Source: an uncultured Granulosicoccaceae bacterium
GTDB lineage: Bacteria > Pseudomonadota > Gammaproteobacteria > Granulosicoccales > Granulosicoccaceae
Direction: 5' to 3'
Assembly (NCBI GenBank): GCA_937930305.1
Contig: CALGLE010000009.1
Location: 216,322-280,321, forward strand
DNA length: 64,000 bases
Below, piece after piece: positions 25,291 through 34,170 of the stretch (positions within the stretch are counted from its first letter, which is position 1; every line of letters begins with the position of its first letter). The position numbers and the translations under genes are program-made. The notes under the pieces are model-generated. The model was not told where the DNA came from. It saw only the letters and a program-made list of their open reading frames with translations, and did not search any database.

Positions 25291-27135
25291 ATGGAATTAC
25301 CGTCCGAAGAATTTCCAGAGCATCGAAGCCGAACAATAAACGACTCTCCGGAAGATTTCGAGTCTCCCGAAGCCTTAATCAGGCTTGAACGAATTCGCCT
25401 CACACTAACCGATGTCGATACAGCGGGCGCGGGAATTTTAATCACATTTATATTTGCGACTGTTGCGGTATGGGGTCATATACCGACTAGCTGGATTATC
25501 GTTTTTTGGGCTTTGTTGGTCACAGAAGTTGCACTTAAATTAAAATTTTCGCAAGACTTCAAACGCGACTACACCAACTATTCTGTGGACATGCGCAAAT
25601 ACGATTTGGGCATCCTCGTTGGCTCCTGGCATGCCAGTATTGTTTATGGCATTTCTTTTCTTGTCATATTTATGCCAATGCCTGAGGAGAATCGATGGTT
25701 GTTAGCCGTATGTATTCTCAGTTCGATATTAATAATCAGTACGTTTAACAGTGAGCTGCCAAAAGCCGGGTGGCTTCCCTTTCTTGTATTAATCCTCCCA
25801 CTTTGTATTGCGTTATTATTCAGCGGCAACATCATTCTGTTTCTCATTGTGCTGGTCATTTTTACGAGCATGGCGGTAGTTATACTACGCGGTCAAAAGC
25901 TTGCCGAGCGGCTGGGGAAAATTATCGTTTACCACAAAGACAACGATGCTCTTTTACAAAAACTTTCTATAGAACGAACTAAGGCTGAAGAACAACGAGA
26001 AGTAGCCGAACAAGCCGTAATCAACAAAAGTAAATTTATTGCCGCTGCCAGTCACGACTTGCGCCAACCACTGCATGCTCTTGGGTTGTTTCAAGATTCA
26101 CTGAAGCATGGCATTACTGATGAGAACTTGATGCCCATTGTCAATTCAATGGAGAAGTCCACTTCAGCATTAAGAGAACTGTTTGACGATTTACTTGATG
26201 TTTCTCGGCTTGATGCTGGTGTTGTTAAACCAAACTTAAAGGATGTATCGGTTGAATCACTATGTGAAACATTAGGCGTTGAATTTCGAGAAATCGCTAA
26301 GCACCAAAAATGCACACTTACCATTGAACATAACGATATCGCTGTATTCACAGACGATCACTTAATTGAACGCATCATCAGAAATTTATTAACCAATGCG
26401 GTTAAACACACACAAGAAGGTGAAATTAAGTTATCCGCCAACGCTCTGGATGATAACTATGCCGAACTTGTCATAGAAGACACAGGTAGCGGCATTGACG
26501 CATCCCAGCTAGAACATATCTTCAAAGAGTACTATCAAACAGACAACTCAAACCATCCCCCAACCAGTGGGTTTGGCCTAGGCCTTGCCATTGTGAATCG
26601 CATTGCGCCATTATTGGATATTTCTGTATCCATAGAATCTGAAATAGGCGAAGGCACAAAAGTAACGCTGCGCGTTCCCATTGGTGACTCCACAGCCGTC
26701 GCTCAAAGCATGAGCGAAACTGTATCACTACCAGACGTTAAAAGCCTTAATGTTGCTGTACTTGATGACGATGAACACATTTTGCGAGGCATGCAAAATG
26801 CGTTAGAACAATGGGGACATGAAATTTCTGCTTACTCTGATGCCGAAGCATTAATGAGCGACTTGGCCAGCAACTGTTTAACACCAGATATCGTCATCAT
26901 TGACTACCACCTCGGTGATCAAACCGATGGGCTACAAGTATCATCAAGAATTGACAATTCGATAGATTCTGAGTTGAAGCTGGTAATTATTACGGGCGAG
27001 AGTGCACCAGAACATATGACGAAACTTTATAACAGTAAGTTTGATGTACTACAAAAACCCGTTTCTCCAGATGACTTACAACACTACTTATCAAAGCTCC
27101 ATGAGGACGCTGGCTCGGAAAGGGCATCAGCGTGA
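25291..27135 (+). CDS. Membrane-bound hybrid sensor histidine kinase with C-terminal receiver
   Basis: The protein has 614 residues. An acidic N-terminus of about 45 residues is followed by hydrophobic helices to about residue 210 and a coiled-coil linker (SIERTKAEEQREVAEQAVINK). The dimerisation/phosphoacceptor motif is AAASHDLRQPLHALGLF with His255. The ATPase domain has the N-box IRNLLTNAVKHT and G-box GFGLGLAIVNRIA. The C-terminal receiver domain (about 488-605) begins VAVLDDDEHILRGM, with phosphoacceptor Asp538 in IVIIDYHLG and the LQKPVSP lysine. No periplasmic sensor domain is seen, so the signal may be sensed in the membrane. No cognate regulator gene is adjacent. Confidence 0.92.
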   Translation: MELPSEEFPEHRSRTINDSPEDFESPEALIRLERIRLTLTDVDTAGAGILITFIFATVAVWGHIPTSWIIVFWALLVTEVALKLKFSQDFKRDYTNYSVDMRKYDLGILVGSWHASIVYGISFLVIFMPMPEENRWLLAVCILSSILIISTFNSELPKAGWLPFLVLILPLCIALLFSGNIILFLIVLVIFTSMAVVILRGQKLAERLGKIIVYHKDNDALLQKLSIERTKAEEQREVAEQAVINKSKFIAAASHDLRQPLHALGLFQDSLKHGITDENLMPIVNSMEKSTSALRELFDDLLDVSRLDAGVVKPNLKDVSVESLCETLGVEFREIAKHQKCTLTIEHNDIAVFTDDHLIERIIRNLLTNAVKHTQEGEIKLSANALDDNYAELVIEDTGSGIDASQLEHIFKEYYQTDNSNHPPTSGFGLGLAIVNRIAPLLDISVSIESEIGEGTKVTLRVPIGDSTAVAQSMSETVSLPDVKSLNVAVLDDDEHILRGMQNALEQWGHEISAYSDAEALMSDLASNCLTPDIVIIDYHLGDQTDGLQVSSRIDNSIDSELKLVIITGESAPEHMTKLYNSKFDVLQKPVSPDDLQHYLSKLHEDAGSERASA

Positions 27136-27186
27136 GTGATTACACCATGGCAAGTAAACGACTTCGTTCGAGTAAAAGCACCAGCT

Positions 27187-27219
27187 AAAAAAGCCACTCT
27201 ATAAATCAAGAGTGGCTTT
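27187..27219 (-). terminator. Intrinsic terminator for the glycine-rich gene (possibly bidirectional)
   Basis: The arms AAAGCCACTCT (27190-27200) and AGAGTGGCTTT (27209-27219) form an 11-bp stem with an 8-base loop. On the minus strand the stem is followed by a run of six T. This ends transcription of the glycine-rich gene that stops at 27279. On the plus strand only three T follow, so termination of the kinase gene would be weaker. Confidence 0.75.
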
Positions 27220-27278
27220 GATAAAAACTGCCTTACCTCACAGCATGGTAAGCGCAGAGAACGTGCAGATGCTCATCT

Positions 27279-27575
27279 TTACATAATCGCGCCGAGAACG
27301 CCCTGGGCAATTGCTCCAGCACCTGCACCACCGGCAAGACCACCTAGTATTTGGCCGACGTTAAATTTACCCCTTGCGGCATTTCCTGCAGCCGCTGCAG
27401 CATCGCCACCTCGACCCATCAATCCACCGACAGCACCACCACCTACAAGTCCACCAACAATGCCCGCTATTCCATCAAGACCACCGGCACTGGAACCCAT
27501 AAGGCTTTGAACGAGTTCTCCGCCGAGAAACCCACCACCGCCACCGATTAGCATTGAAATTATTGTACCTAACAT
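27279..27575 (-). CDS. Small glycine-rich (glycine-zipper) protein of unknown function
   Basis: The product has 98 residues from ATG at 27575, with AGGAG eight bases upstream. It is almost entirely Gly, Ala, Leu, Ile and Val, with blocks GGGGGFLGG, GGLVGGGAVGGLMGRGG and ILGGLAGGAGAGAIAQG. Regular G-x-x-x-G spacing suggests packed membrane helices (glycine zipper). There is no classic signal peptide, although the first 20 residues are hydrophobic. It has its own ribosome binding site and terminator, so it is a real monocistronic gene. Secreted or membrane-inserting peptides have this composition, but no function is evident. Confidence 0.65.
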   Translation of the reverse strand: MLGTIISMLIGGGGGFLGGELVQSLMGSSAGGLDGIAGIVGGLVGGGAVGGLMGRGGDAAAAAGNAARGKFNVGQILGGLAGGAGAGAIAQGVLGAIM

Positions 27576-27776
27576 ACTGAATACTCCTATGTTAACAAAC
27601 AAAGACTGTCGGCTCATTCCAACAATCCCATCGCCTATACAGTAAGGGCAGATGACTCCTTATTTCGTAAAACATTGTAGATCGCGTGTCAATTGCAAGA
27701 TATTGAAAAACAATGAGGTCTTTACTACCGTGCTAACGCTGGATCCTTGATGATGCGCCTTAAAAGAGAAATATAT

Positions 27777-28205
27777 TTATTTATCACCAGACGAGAATGG
27801 TTTCCAAACAAAAGCTAGGCATTGCTTGCATAATCGCACGAAGGCACCTGGCGCAGAAACTATTGGCTGCTTCATACCAACGACCGTGCTCACCAAGACT
27901 TCCTTTAAAAATTCACGCGCCTCCTTACGTGTTAGTCGTTCTTCTTTATTCTCTATGCTGTCCAGAACGATTTGATGAGCGTTTTCTATTAACACTATCT
28001 GCTCATCGGTGAAATAGCCTGTTTTATTTCGAAACTTGGCGTATTTCAATGGCGTGCCGCTGGACATATTCACCAAGAAATTTGCGGTTGTCACCGGAGC
28101 TATGGCAGCTCCCAAACCCACACCAATAAACTTAACACTACCAAGTGCTAATATTTTTATCAGTGGTAGCAACCATGCGAGTGGTGCGAGAAGCGGCAAT
28201 GCCAT
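27777..28205 (-). CDS. Hypothetical protein with hydrophobic N-terminus
   Basis: The product has 142 residues from ATG at 28205, with GGGG six bases upstream. Residues 1-45 are hydrophobic and contain glycine-rich turns (GSVKFIGVGLGAAIAP), so one or two membrane helices are expected. The middle is charged and helical (ENKEERLTRKEAREFLKEVL), and the end has two cysteines (RLCKQCLAF). I do not recognise a family. It lies between the glycine-rich gene and the PcaD-like hydrolase gene, all on minus. Confidence 0.5.
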   Translation of the reverse strand: MALPLLAPLAWLLPLIKILALGSVKFIGVGLGAAIAPVTTANFLVNMSSGTPLKYAKFRNKTGYFTDEQIVLIENAHQIVLDSIENKEERLTRKEAREFLKEVLVSTVVGMKQPIVSAPGAFVRLCKQCLAFVWKPFSSGDK

Positions 28206-28280
28206 AATGAACCCCAAACCTCATGCCATATTCGTGATATTTGAGTATATCGCGTAGGGATAGATTAACTTTAAGTGTTA

Positions 28281-29069
28281 TTACTGCTTATTCAAAAAGC
28301 CCATCATGGCGTCGTTGAATGCCTGTGTCTGTTCAATATTCGACAAATGCGCAGCGTTTTTCAAGACCACTAATTCAGCGCCCTCAATATGCTCTTCAAG
28401 TACTTTGGATTGCTCAACCGTGCATGCAGGGTCATCTTCTCCCACTATAATAAGGGTCGGCACGGTTATTTTCGACAGAAGGGAAGTTTGGCTCATATCT
28501 CTTACTGCACTGGCGCATGAGATATAGCCACCGGTATCGGTGGTACGAATCATCTGAGCCACCTTCTCTACAGCGGTCTTGTCATCATCCAAAAAAGCGG
28601 ACGTGAACCAACGCTTCAGTGTGCCATCAACTAAGCCGACTATGCCGTGCTCTTTGGCCGTTGAGATACGCTCATTCCACAATGCCAATGTAGGCATTTC
28701 ACTTGCGGTGTCACACAACATGAGTGAATGCAGACGGGTTGAGTAGTTAGCGCCCAGATACTGAGCGATCATACCCCCCATCGATAACCCGGCAAAATGC
28801 ACTTTGTCGATTTTTAAAGCGTCAAGTAGAGCAATCGCATCCTCTGCCAAGAGTTGAATGGTGTAGGGCCCTTCTGGCGCATCGGTAGCTCCATGGCCAC
28901 GCGTATCGTAACGCAATACTCGAAATGATTTTGTTAAGACGGGTAATTGATCATCCCACATGGTGAGGTTCGACATCAGACTGTTACTGAGCATAACAAT
29001 AGGTGCGTTTTGTGGACCATCCCACCGATAAGCGATGCTTATACCATTAGCTTCAACCGTTAGTGCCAT
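28281..29069 (-). CDS. Alpha/beta hydrolase similar to 3-oxoadipate enol-lactonase (PcaD)
   Basis: The protein has 262 residues from ATG at 29069. The nucleophile elbow is GLSMG (Ser96), the acid lies in VGEDDPAC and the base in NAAHLSN, so the triad is complete. Segments RYDTRGHGATDAP and GGMIAQYLGANY are typical of PcaD, which opens 3-oxoadipate enol-lactone in the protocatechuate pathway. No other beta-ketoadipate gene is nearby. It lies 109 bp downstream of the Rieske ferredoxin gene on the same strand and may serve the same pathway by hydrolysing a lactone or ester. The exact reaction is uncertain. Confidence 0.75.
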   Translation of the reverse strand: MALTVEANGISIAYRWDGPQNAPIVMLSNSLMSNLTMWDDQLPVLTKSFRVLRYDTRGHGATDAPEGPYTIQLLAEDAIALLDALKIDKVHFAGLSMGGMIAQYLGANYSTRLHSLMLCDTASEMPTLALWNERISTAKEHGIVGLVDGTLKRWFTSAFLDDDKTAVEKVAQMIRTTDTGGYISCASAVRDMSQTSLLSKITVPTLIIVGEDDPACTVEQSKVLEEHIEGAELVVLKNAAHLSNIEQTQAFNDAMMGFLNKQ

Positions 29070-29178
29070 ATCCGTTTTTCCCAAGGCTAATGTTCGCAGA
29101 TTCAGTACATTATAGCGTTAGTGGCCTAATCCCCTCAGCCGTACAACCCCAAAGGGGGTCATGACCTATCCGCATCCG

Positions 29179-29499
29179 CTATTTGGATATTGGCGCTATT
29201 TGAACGAAGCCGTTTTCCACTCTTGCCTTAAACATTTTGAGTGGCCTAACAACGGGAGCGGCTTTCGCCTGTCCTGTTCTGGCATCAAACAGTCCTTGAT
29301 GCAGAGGGCATTCAATGTGTTTTCCATCGAAGTACCCATCACACAGATTGGCACCGGCATGGGTACAGCGTGAATCACTGACGAAAATACCATTTACCGT
29401 GTCATAAACCGCCAGCACCAACTCACCAAACGGTACAGGCGTTACATCACCTGGCTCAAGCGCGTCCTGTGAAATCAAGGTTTGCCAATTGTCAGCCAT
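29179..29499 (-). CDS. Rieske-type [2Fe-2S] ferredoxin
   Basis: This 106-residue single-domain Rieske protein has the cluster motifs C-T-H (Cys45, His47) and C-P-L-H (Cys64, His67), spaced as in dioxygenase ferredoxins. No membrane anchor is present. Its start overlaps the end of the desaturase gene by 8 bp, so the two are translationally coupled. The ferredoxin is therefore a likely electron donor for that membrane di-iron enzyme. No ferredoxin reductase gene is adjacent. Rieske ferredoxins usually serve ring-hydroxylating dioxygenases, none of which is seen here. Confidence 0.9.
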   Translation of the reverse strand: MADNWQTLISQDALEPGDVTPVPFGELVLAVYDTVNGIFVSDSRCTHAGANLCDGYFDGKHIECPLHQGLFDARTGQAKAAPVVRPLKMFKARVENGFVQIAPISK

Positions 29500-30472
29500 T
29501 GTTTTTATCTTGACGCGGGGAACGACCCAGTAATTGAGAAAGAATATCGACGTGCGCCCCTAAATAGCCGTGCTTCTCAACATGAATATAACCCTCTAGT
29601 TTTCGATTGAGCTCGGGCAAAGCATGAAACGGTACCGATGAGGCGTAGTGATGCTCCGCATGGTAGTTCATGTTCCAACAAAGGAAACGCCATGGCAAGC
29701 TCACTATGTTAGAACGCGTATTGGTTTTCATGTCATACACCATGGGACGCCCTACATGCTCTGTCATACGGATCGCACGCATGACAGGCTCGCCCAATAC
29801 CACTGGCAAAAACCAGTACCAAATGGCGACGGTGGATTGCAGCAAAATCGATGCAACTATAACAACCGCATAAAAAAGTACCATCAAACGCGCTTCCAGA
29901 ATAATTGTCTTACGTTCTTCTTTGGGCACAAACTTTTTTTCAGCCGGTGTCAATTCACCCAGAGAATGTCTGAACAATTCACTAAATTTCGCTTTCCAAT
30001 AAGGCACAGAGGATATATACCAAAAGTACCCACCCAAGCTGTTTGGCAGCTCAATCATTTCTGTATCTTTGCCTTTGAGCTGGGTGTACGTATGGTGATC
30101 ACAGTGCTCATACCGAAAAAAACGATTGGGAAGCATGATCACCAACCCACAAATGTTTCCTACCACATCATTTAACCAGCGGGTTCTAAATGCAGTGTAA
30201 TGGCAGCACTCGTGTTGCAACGAAAAATGATGAACCAGAACGATTCCATGTAAGAACATGGCCGGCAGCAGCCACCATGAATCTCCTGCCAGCCAGATAA
30301 AATAAGCCGTGACCGCAACCACACAAAACCAGGCAAGCAAACGTAAGAGCGCAGGACTGTTTGAGCGTTGCATCAGCGCCTTCAACTCTTTCCGAGTTAA
30401 AGCCCCCTCAGCCATCGCCTGAGTAATCGGGGTTTGCACCGCTGCATTTACATGGCTAGTTGCTGATGACAC
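29492..30472 (-). CDS. Membrane di-iron desaturase/hydroxylase, fatty acid desaturase superfamily
   Basis: The protein has 326 residues from a GTG at 30472 (an ATG at 30415 is an alternative start). The histidine boxes that hold the di-iron centre are complete: HHFSLQHECCH (81-91), HCDHH (123-127) and HAEHH (271-275), with a further histidine in MTEHVG. Hydrophobic pairs lie around 45-80, 100-115 and 195-230. The start overlaps the end of an amino-acid ABC permease gene by 17 bp, and the stop overlaps the Rieske ferredoxin start. This placement argues against a role in lipid desaturation. It suggests oxidation of the imported small molecule, as the superfamily member RtxC desaturates an amino-acid derivative. 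The substrate is unknown. Confidence 0.85.
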   Translation of the reverse strand: MSSATSHVNAAVQTPITQAMAEGALTRKELKALMQRSNSPALLRLLAWFCVVAVTAYFIWLAGDSWWLLPAMFLHGIVLVHHFSLQHECCHYTAFRTRWLNDVVGNICGLVIMLPNRFFRYEHCDHHTYTQLKGKDTEMIELPNSLGGYFWYISSVPYWKAKFSELFRHSLGELTPAEKKFVPKEERKTIILEARLMVLFYAVVIVASILLQSTVAIWYWFLPVVLGEPVMRAIRMTEHVGRPMVYDMKTNTRSNIVSLPWRFLCWNMNYHAEHHYASSVPFHALPELNRKLEGYIHVEKHGYLGAHVDILSQLLGRSPRQDKNNG

Positions 30473-31340
30473 TGGGCTTCTCTAACCGCCTGAACAGCAT
30501 GGATAAGGAAAAACAAATTATAAAATAAAATACAGCTGTCGTTATCCAGGCTTCAAATATGGCTCGAGTGGATGCGACTAACTCGACCGTTTTAAATGTA
30601 AGTTCTTGCACCGATATCAGCGAGATGATTGAACTATCCTTGATCAGCGATATGAACTGGTTCGCCATTGGAGGTACTACTTTTTTAAGCGCTTGCGGCA
30701 GCACAATAAAACGCAATTGATCTGGCTTACTCATACCAATTGACTGTGCGGCTTCAATTTGGCCTTTACCCACGGATTGAATGCCTGCCCGTACAATTTC
30801 CCCCACAAACGCACTTTCAAACAGCGCTAGAACAACAACACCAGACACCAACGAAGGAAATCTTCGCATATCGCCAAAGAAAAATTCCCATACATCGTTA
30901 TCTTCCTGCCGAGCAATCGTTCGGGCCCAACCTTCAATATTGAATGCAGTGACCAGCTGTTCTGAAAGAAAAAAGAAAAATATGAAAATGACGACAACGG
31001 GTGGAATATTTCTTAGAACTTCGAGATAGGTTCTGGCCAGCATTCGTACCGCCAAATTATTCGCACACCGAGCCACCCCGAGTATTACGCCTAGAATCAG
31101 CGCAAGAATACTGGCGTATAGACTGACACGAATCGTGGTTATCACACCTTGAAGCAACAGATTCGCCACCCATGTTTCTTTCTCAGGGTGCCAGCGAATA
31201 ATGTAGTTGGGAATGATCTCCCAGCGCCACTTGTAATTCAGTGCGCCTTCAATACGAAACCAGACGATACCGATAAGCAGCGCTAAAACAGCCAGAAGCG
31301 CGTAGTCCATCCAGTGTAGTTTTTTGATTTTAAAATGCAC
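30456..31340 (-). CDS. Polar amino-acid ABC importer permease (HisM/GltK type), second
   Basis: The protein has 294 residues from a GTG at 31340. It has the His/Glu/Gln permease family pattern: ITTIRVSLYASILALILGVILGVAR, then TYLEVLRNIPPVVVIFIFFF, an ABC-contact loop AAQSIGMSKPDQLRFIVLPQALKKVVPPMANQ and SLIKDSSIISLISVQEL. An N-terminal extension with a tryptophan-rich periplasmic loop (YKWRWEIIPNYIIRWHP) is shared with its partner permease and is typical of AapQ/BztB-like subunits. It pairs with the permease at 32377. The gene end overlaps the desaturase start. Confidence 0.88.
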   Translation of the reverse strand: MHFKIKKLHWMDYALLAVLALLIGIVWFRIEGALNYKWRWEIIPNYIIRWHPEKETWVANLLLQGVITTIRVSLYASILALILGVILGVARCANNLAVRMLARTYLEVLRNIPPVVVIFIFFFFLSEQLVTAFNIEGWARTIARQEDNDVWEFFFGDMRRFPSLVSGVVVLALFESAFVGEIVRAGIQSVGKGQIEAAQSIGMSKPDQLRFIVLPQALKKVVPPMANQFISLIKDSSIISLISVQELTFKTVELVASTRAIFEAWITTAVFYFIICFSLSMLFRRLEKPSVISN

Positions 31341-31362
31341 GTGAACGGGTAATCAGAAAAAA

Positions 31363-31417
31363 AGGCTGTATCGATACGGCCAAGGCAAGAACGTATGAAT
31401 TACGTTCTTGCCTTGGC
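31363..31417 (-). promoter_or_regulatory. Tandem hairpins (attenuator-like) after the amino-acid binding protein gene
   Basis: In the direction of transcription there is first a perfect 17-bp stem with a 5-base loop (arms 31401-31417 and 31379-31395). A short palindromic stem centred on GTATCGATAC (31363-31380) follows and runs into seven T. The second element has the shape of an intrinsic terminator. It lies between the binding protein stop (31469) and the downstream permease start (31340). Partial termination here would make binding protein in excess over permease, desaturase and ferredoxin. Confidence 0.7.
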
Positions 31418-31468
31418 GTACTCTGCAGGCCTTTAATAGTCCATTCATATGAATGAGACCCGATCAAC

Positions 31469-32308
31469 CTAGCCTTCAGGAACCATATCGGACCATTCAT
31501 CACCGCGAAACCAATAGTCATGACGTTCTTTTAACCAGCCATTTTTCGTGTGCATGTTAATCCAATTGTTGAAAAAGTTAATCGCATCTGGATCCCCTTT
31601 TCGTATACCAAAGGCTTCGCCTGTGGCTGAGAATGCCGTATTAAAGGGCACATTCAGCACATCGGGGTAGCGCCGGGCTTCACTTGATGGTGTGGGTTCT
31701 GAAGCCATGGTCGCATGAGCTTTTCCATTCAGAACCTCTTGAGTGGAAGCACCATCTTCATCAAATAACAACAGTTCCGCTTTTGGAAACATTTGCGGAA
31801 TTAACGCAGCCGGTGTTGCACCACGGCGAGCAGCAAAGATGACGTCTTCACTGTTGTAGTCTTCAATTGTTGCTAGACCCGCGGTCATTTTCGTGTTCGC
31901 TAAAATCGTCAACCCGGAATAAGCGTAGGGGTCGGTGAAGTTAATGGTCAGATTTCGTTGCGGCGTTGTGGTCATACCACTAATGATTGCGTCAAATTTA
32001 CCACTCACCAACGCGGGGATGATTCCATCCCAAGACGTTGGAATAAATTCCGCCTCAACGCCCATGTCTTCAGCCAGCTTTTTACCAACATCCAGTTCAA
32101 AACCGATTAACTCACCGTTCTTATCACGCATAGACCATGGCTTGAATATCGACAAACCGATCTTGATGGCACCACGTTTCTTTATCGACTCTATAACACT
32201 TTCGGAAGCCAGCTCTTTAGTGGCTTGCTGGGCCATAGCTGTGGTGCTGAATCCGAGTACAACCAAGAGTAGTACAGCACAGGTACTGATTCGTTTTATT
32301 AAATTCAA
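31469..32308 (-). CDS. Periplasmic amino-acid binding protein, family 3
   Basis: The product has 279 residues from a TTG at 32308 with AAGGAG eight bases upstream. The signal peptide is NLIKRISTCAVLLLVVLGFSTTAMA. The fold signature of family-3 binding proteins is present: IKIGLSIFKPWSMRDKNGELIGFELDVGKKLAE, then WDGIIPALVSGKFDAIISGM and the TPQRNLTINFTDPYAYSG strand. RNL replaces the R that usually grips the alpha-carboxylate one turn later. The ligand should be a polar amino acid or a related betaine-like compound; the desaturase and ferredoxin in the operon suggest it is oxidised after uptake. Confidence 0.9.
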   Translation of the reverse strand: MNLIKRISTCAVLLLVVLGFSTTAMAQQATKELASESVIESIKKRGAIKIGLSIFKPWSMRDKNGELIGFELDVGKKLAEDMGVEAEFIPTSWDGIIPALVSGKFDAIISGMTTTPQRNLTINFTDPYAYSGLTILANTKMTAGLATIEDYNSEDVIFAARRGATPAALIPQMFPKAELLLFDEDGASTQEVLNGKAHATMASEPTPSSEARRYPDVLNVPFNTAFSATGEAFGIRKGDPDAINFFNNWINMHTKNGWLKERHDYWFRGDEWSDMVPEG

Positions 32309-32376
32309 GGTAAATTCTCCTTATATTTTTTATCTTGATGACGAACGAAAAAATTCACAAGCTTACTGGGTAAAAC

Positions 32377-33204
32377 TCAACTTACTGCATAACGCCTTTC
32401 GACAAACGAGATACCGATTGACAAAATTAAGGTAACCACCAAATAAACGGCGGCAATCGTAAACCAAATTTCAAAACTCATATACGTGTCAGAAATAATA
32501 TTTCTACCAATTGTCGTTAATTCAGCCACGGCAATAACACTTACGATGGCCGAACTTTTAATCATGTTAACCGCCTCGCCTGTCAGAGGTGGAAGCATGA
32601 AACGAATAGACTGCGGTAATATAATGAAACGATACACTTGGCTATTGGACATGCCGATCGATTTGGCACCTTCCCACTGACCCACCGGTACCGCGTTGAT
32701 ACCCGCCCGAAATATTTCCGACACCATCGCGCCGTGGTAAACGCCTAAGCACAAAATACTGGCGACATAGCGGTCCAAATCGAAAATCGGGCCCAGGACA
32801 TAATAAAAAAGATACAACAATACCAACAGCGGGGTGTTACGAACGATTTCGAGAAACACCACCGCCAATGCACCGCCAACCAACAATCCAGATAACCGGA
32901 GCAAGGCAACCACAAGCCCAAGAACCACAGCAAGTAGAAACGCCAGTGTCGAGATCTCTACCGTTTTGACCAGACCTATTGCTATCTCGCCCCATTGAAA
33001 CCCATCGTCGGTCATCGTGTAGAAATACTTTGGTACTTGATACCATTGCCAGTTGTATCCCATCGCCTGCGCACCGTTGTAAGCCGATAGGATGATCGCA
33101 CCCACTACAACGAGATAAATTAAAACACTCACAGGTATCGAGGAAAAAAACCTCGACAGAACGGGCGTTTTGGGAGGCACATACTTGGCAGCTGTTTGAC
33201 TCAC
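32377..33204 (-). CDS. Polar amino-acid ABC importer permease (HisM/GltK type), first
   Basis: This 275-residue membrane protein starts with GTG at 33204, three bases after the ATPase stop. It has the family motifs GLVKTVEISTLAFLLAVVLGLVVAL, FLEIVRNTPLLVLLYLFYY, the contact loop GAKSIGMSNSQVYRFIILPQSIRFMLPPL and NMIKSSAIVSVIAVAEL. The N-terminus has a periplasmic loop YNWQWYQVPKYFYTM resembling that of the second permease, indicating descent from one gene. Together they form the heterodimeric channel. Confidence 0.9.
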   Translation of the reverse strand: MSQTAAKYVPPKTPVLSRFFSSIPVSVLIYLVVVGAIILSAYNGAQAMGYNWQWYQVPKYFYTMTDDGFQWGEIAIGLVKTVEISTLAFLLAVVLGLVVALLRLSGLLVGGALAVVFLEIVRNTPLLVLLYLFYYVLGPIFDLDRYVASILCLGVYHGAMVSEIFRAGINAVPVGQWEGAKSIGMSNSQVYRFIILPQSIRFMLPPLTGEAVNMIKSSAIVSVIAVAELTTIGRNIISDTYMSFEIWFTIAAVYLVVTLILSIGISFVERRYAVS

Positions 33205-33207
33205 GCT

Positions 33208-33957
33208 TTAGTGCACTAAAATTTGTTGCAGAAATTCTTGGCAGCGTTCAGTTTCAGGTGCTGTAAAAAAACGCTCCGGTGGGGCTGTTTCGATGATTTC
33301 GCCCTCGTCCATAAAGACCATTTTGTCGGCAACCTTTCGTGCAAAGCCCATCTCGTGCGTCACACACACCATAGTCATGCCGCCACTTTCCGCTAGATCC
33401 ACCATCACTTCCAACACCTCGTTGATCATTTCAGGATCCAAAGCGGAAGTGGGTTCATCAAACAACATGATTCGGGTTTCCATACACAAAGAGCGCGCTA
33501 TGGCCACACGTTGTTGTTGCCCACCTGATAACTGACTGGGGTACTTATCCGCTTGTTCTGGAATGTGTACGCGCTCCAGATAGGTTCGTGCGTTTTCTTC
33601 CGCTTCCTGTTTCGATTTCTTTCTTACCCGAATAGGACCAATTGTTAAGTTCTCCAGCACAGTCAGGTGTGGAAAAAGATTAAATTGCTGAAACACCATA
33701 CCGACTTCCTGTCGCAACTTACGTATTTCGGGCGAACCCTCATACACTTCAATTCCATCCACAACCAGTTTGCCTGCGTTGTGATTTTCAAGGCCGTTAA
33801 AGCAGCGTATTAATGTGGATTTCCCAGAACCGGATGGGCCACAAATAACCACACGCTCACCTTGAGCCACTGAAAAATTGATGTTTTTCAGCGCTTGGAA
33901 CTTACCGTAAAACTTATCTAGATTTGATGCGTCAATCATCAATGGTTGGGTACTCAT
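33208..33957 (-). CDS. Polar amino-acid ABC importer ATPase (GlnQ type)
   Basis: The product has 249 residues from ATG at 33957, with AAGG nine bases upstream. Walker A is GPSGSGKST, the Q-loop QQFNLFPHLTVLENL, the signature LSGGQQQRVAIARSL and Walker B IMLFDEPTSALDPEM; the H-loop is VTHEMGFA. This sequence pattern is nearly invariant among GlnQ/HisP-type ATPases. It is the first gene of a unit running ATPase, permease, binding protein, permease, desaturase, Rieske ferredoxin. The 213 bp upstream to the divergent GST gene should hold the promoter; no clear regulator site was seen. Confidence 0.93.
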   Translation of the reverse strand: MSTQPLMIDASNLDKFYGKFQALKNINFSVAQGERVVICGPSGSGKSTLIRCFNGLENHNAGKLVVDGIEVYEGSPEIRKLRQEVGMVFQQFNLFPHLTVLENLTIGPIRVRKKSKQEAEENARTYLERVHIPEQADKYPSQLSGGQQQRVAIARSLCMETRIMLFDEPTSALDPEMINEVLEVMVDLAESGGMTMVCVTHEMGFARKVADKMVFMDEGEIIETAPPERFFTAPETERCQEFLQQILVH

Positions 33958-34170
33958 ACGACTCAACCTTAACAGATAAAAAACTGAGCCACCTTCTACT
34001 TACTTACCAAGAGTTATCGAGGACCAAAGAGAACCAAAACTGAACATTTATCACCAATAAATTACGTGCATAAACAGCAATTGAATCACCGGCAATAAAA
34101 TTTCCAAAACGCCTAAGGAGCTACCCTAAAGCATGATTAATAACCGATCACTCTTGGTAGTATGTAGCCC

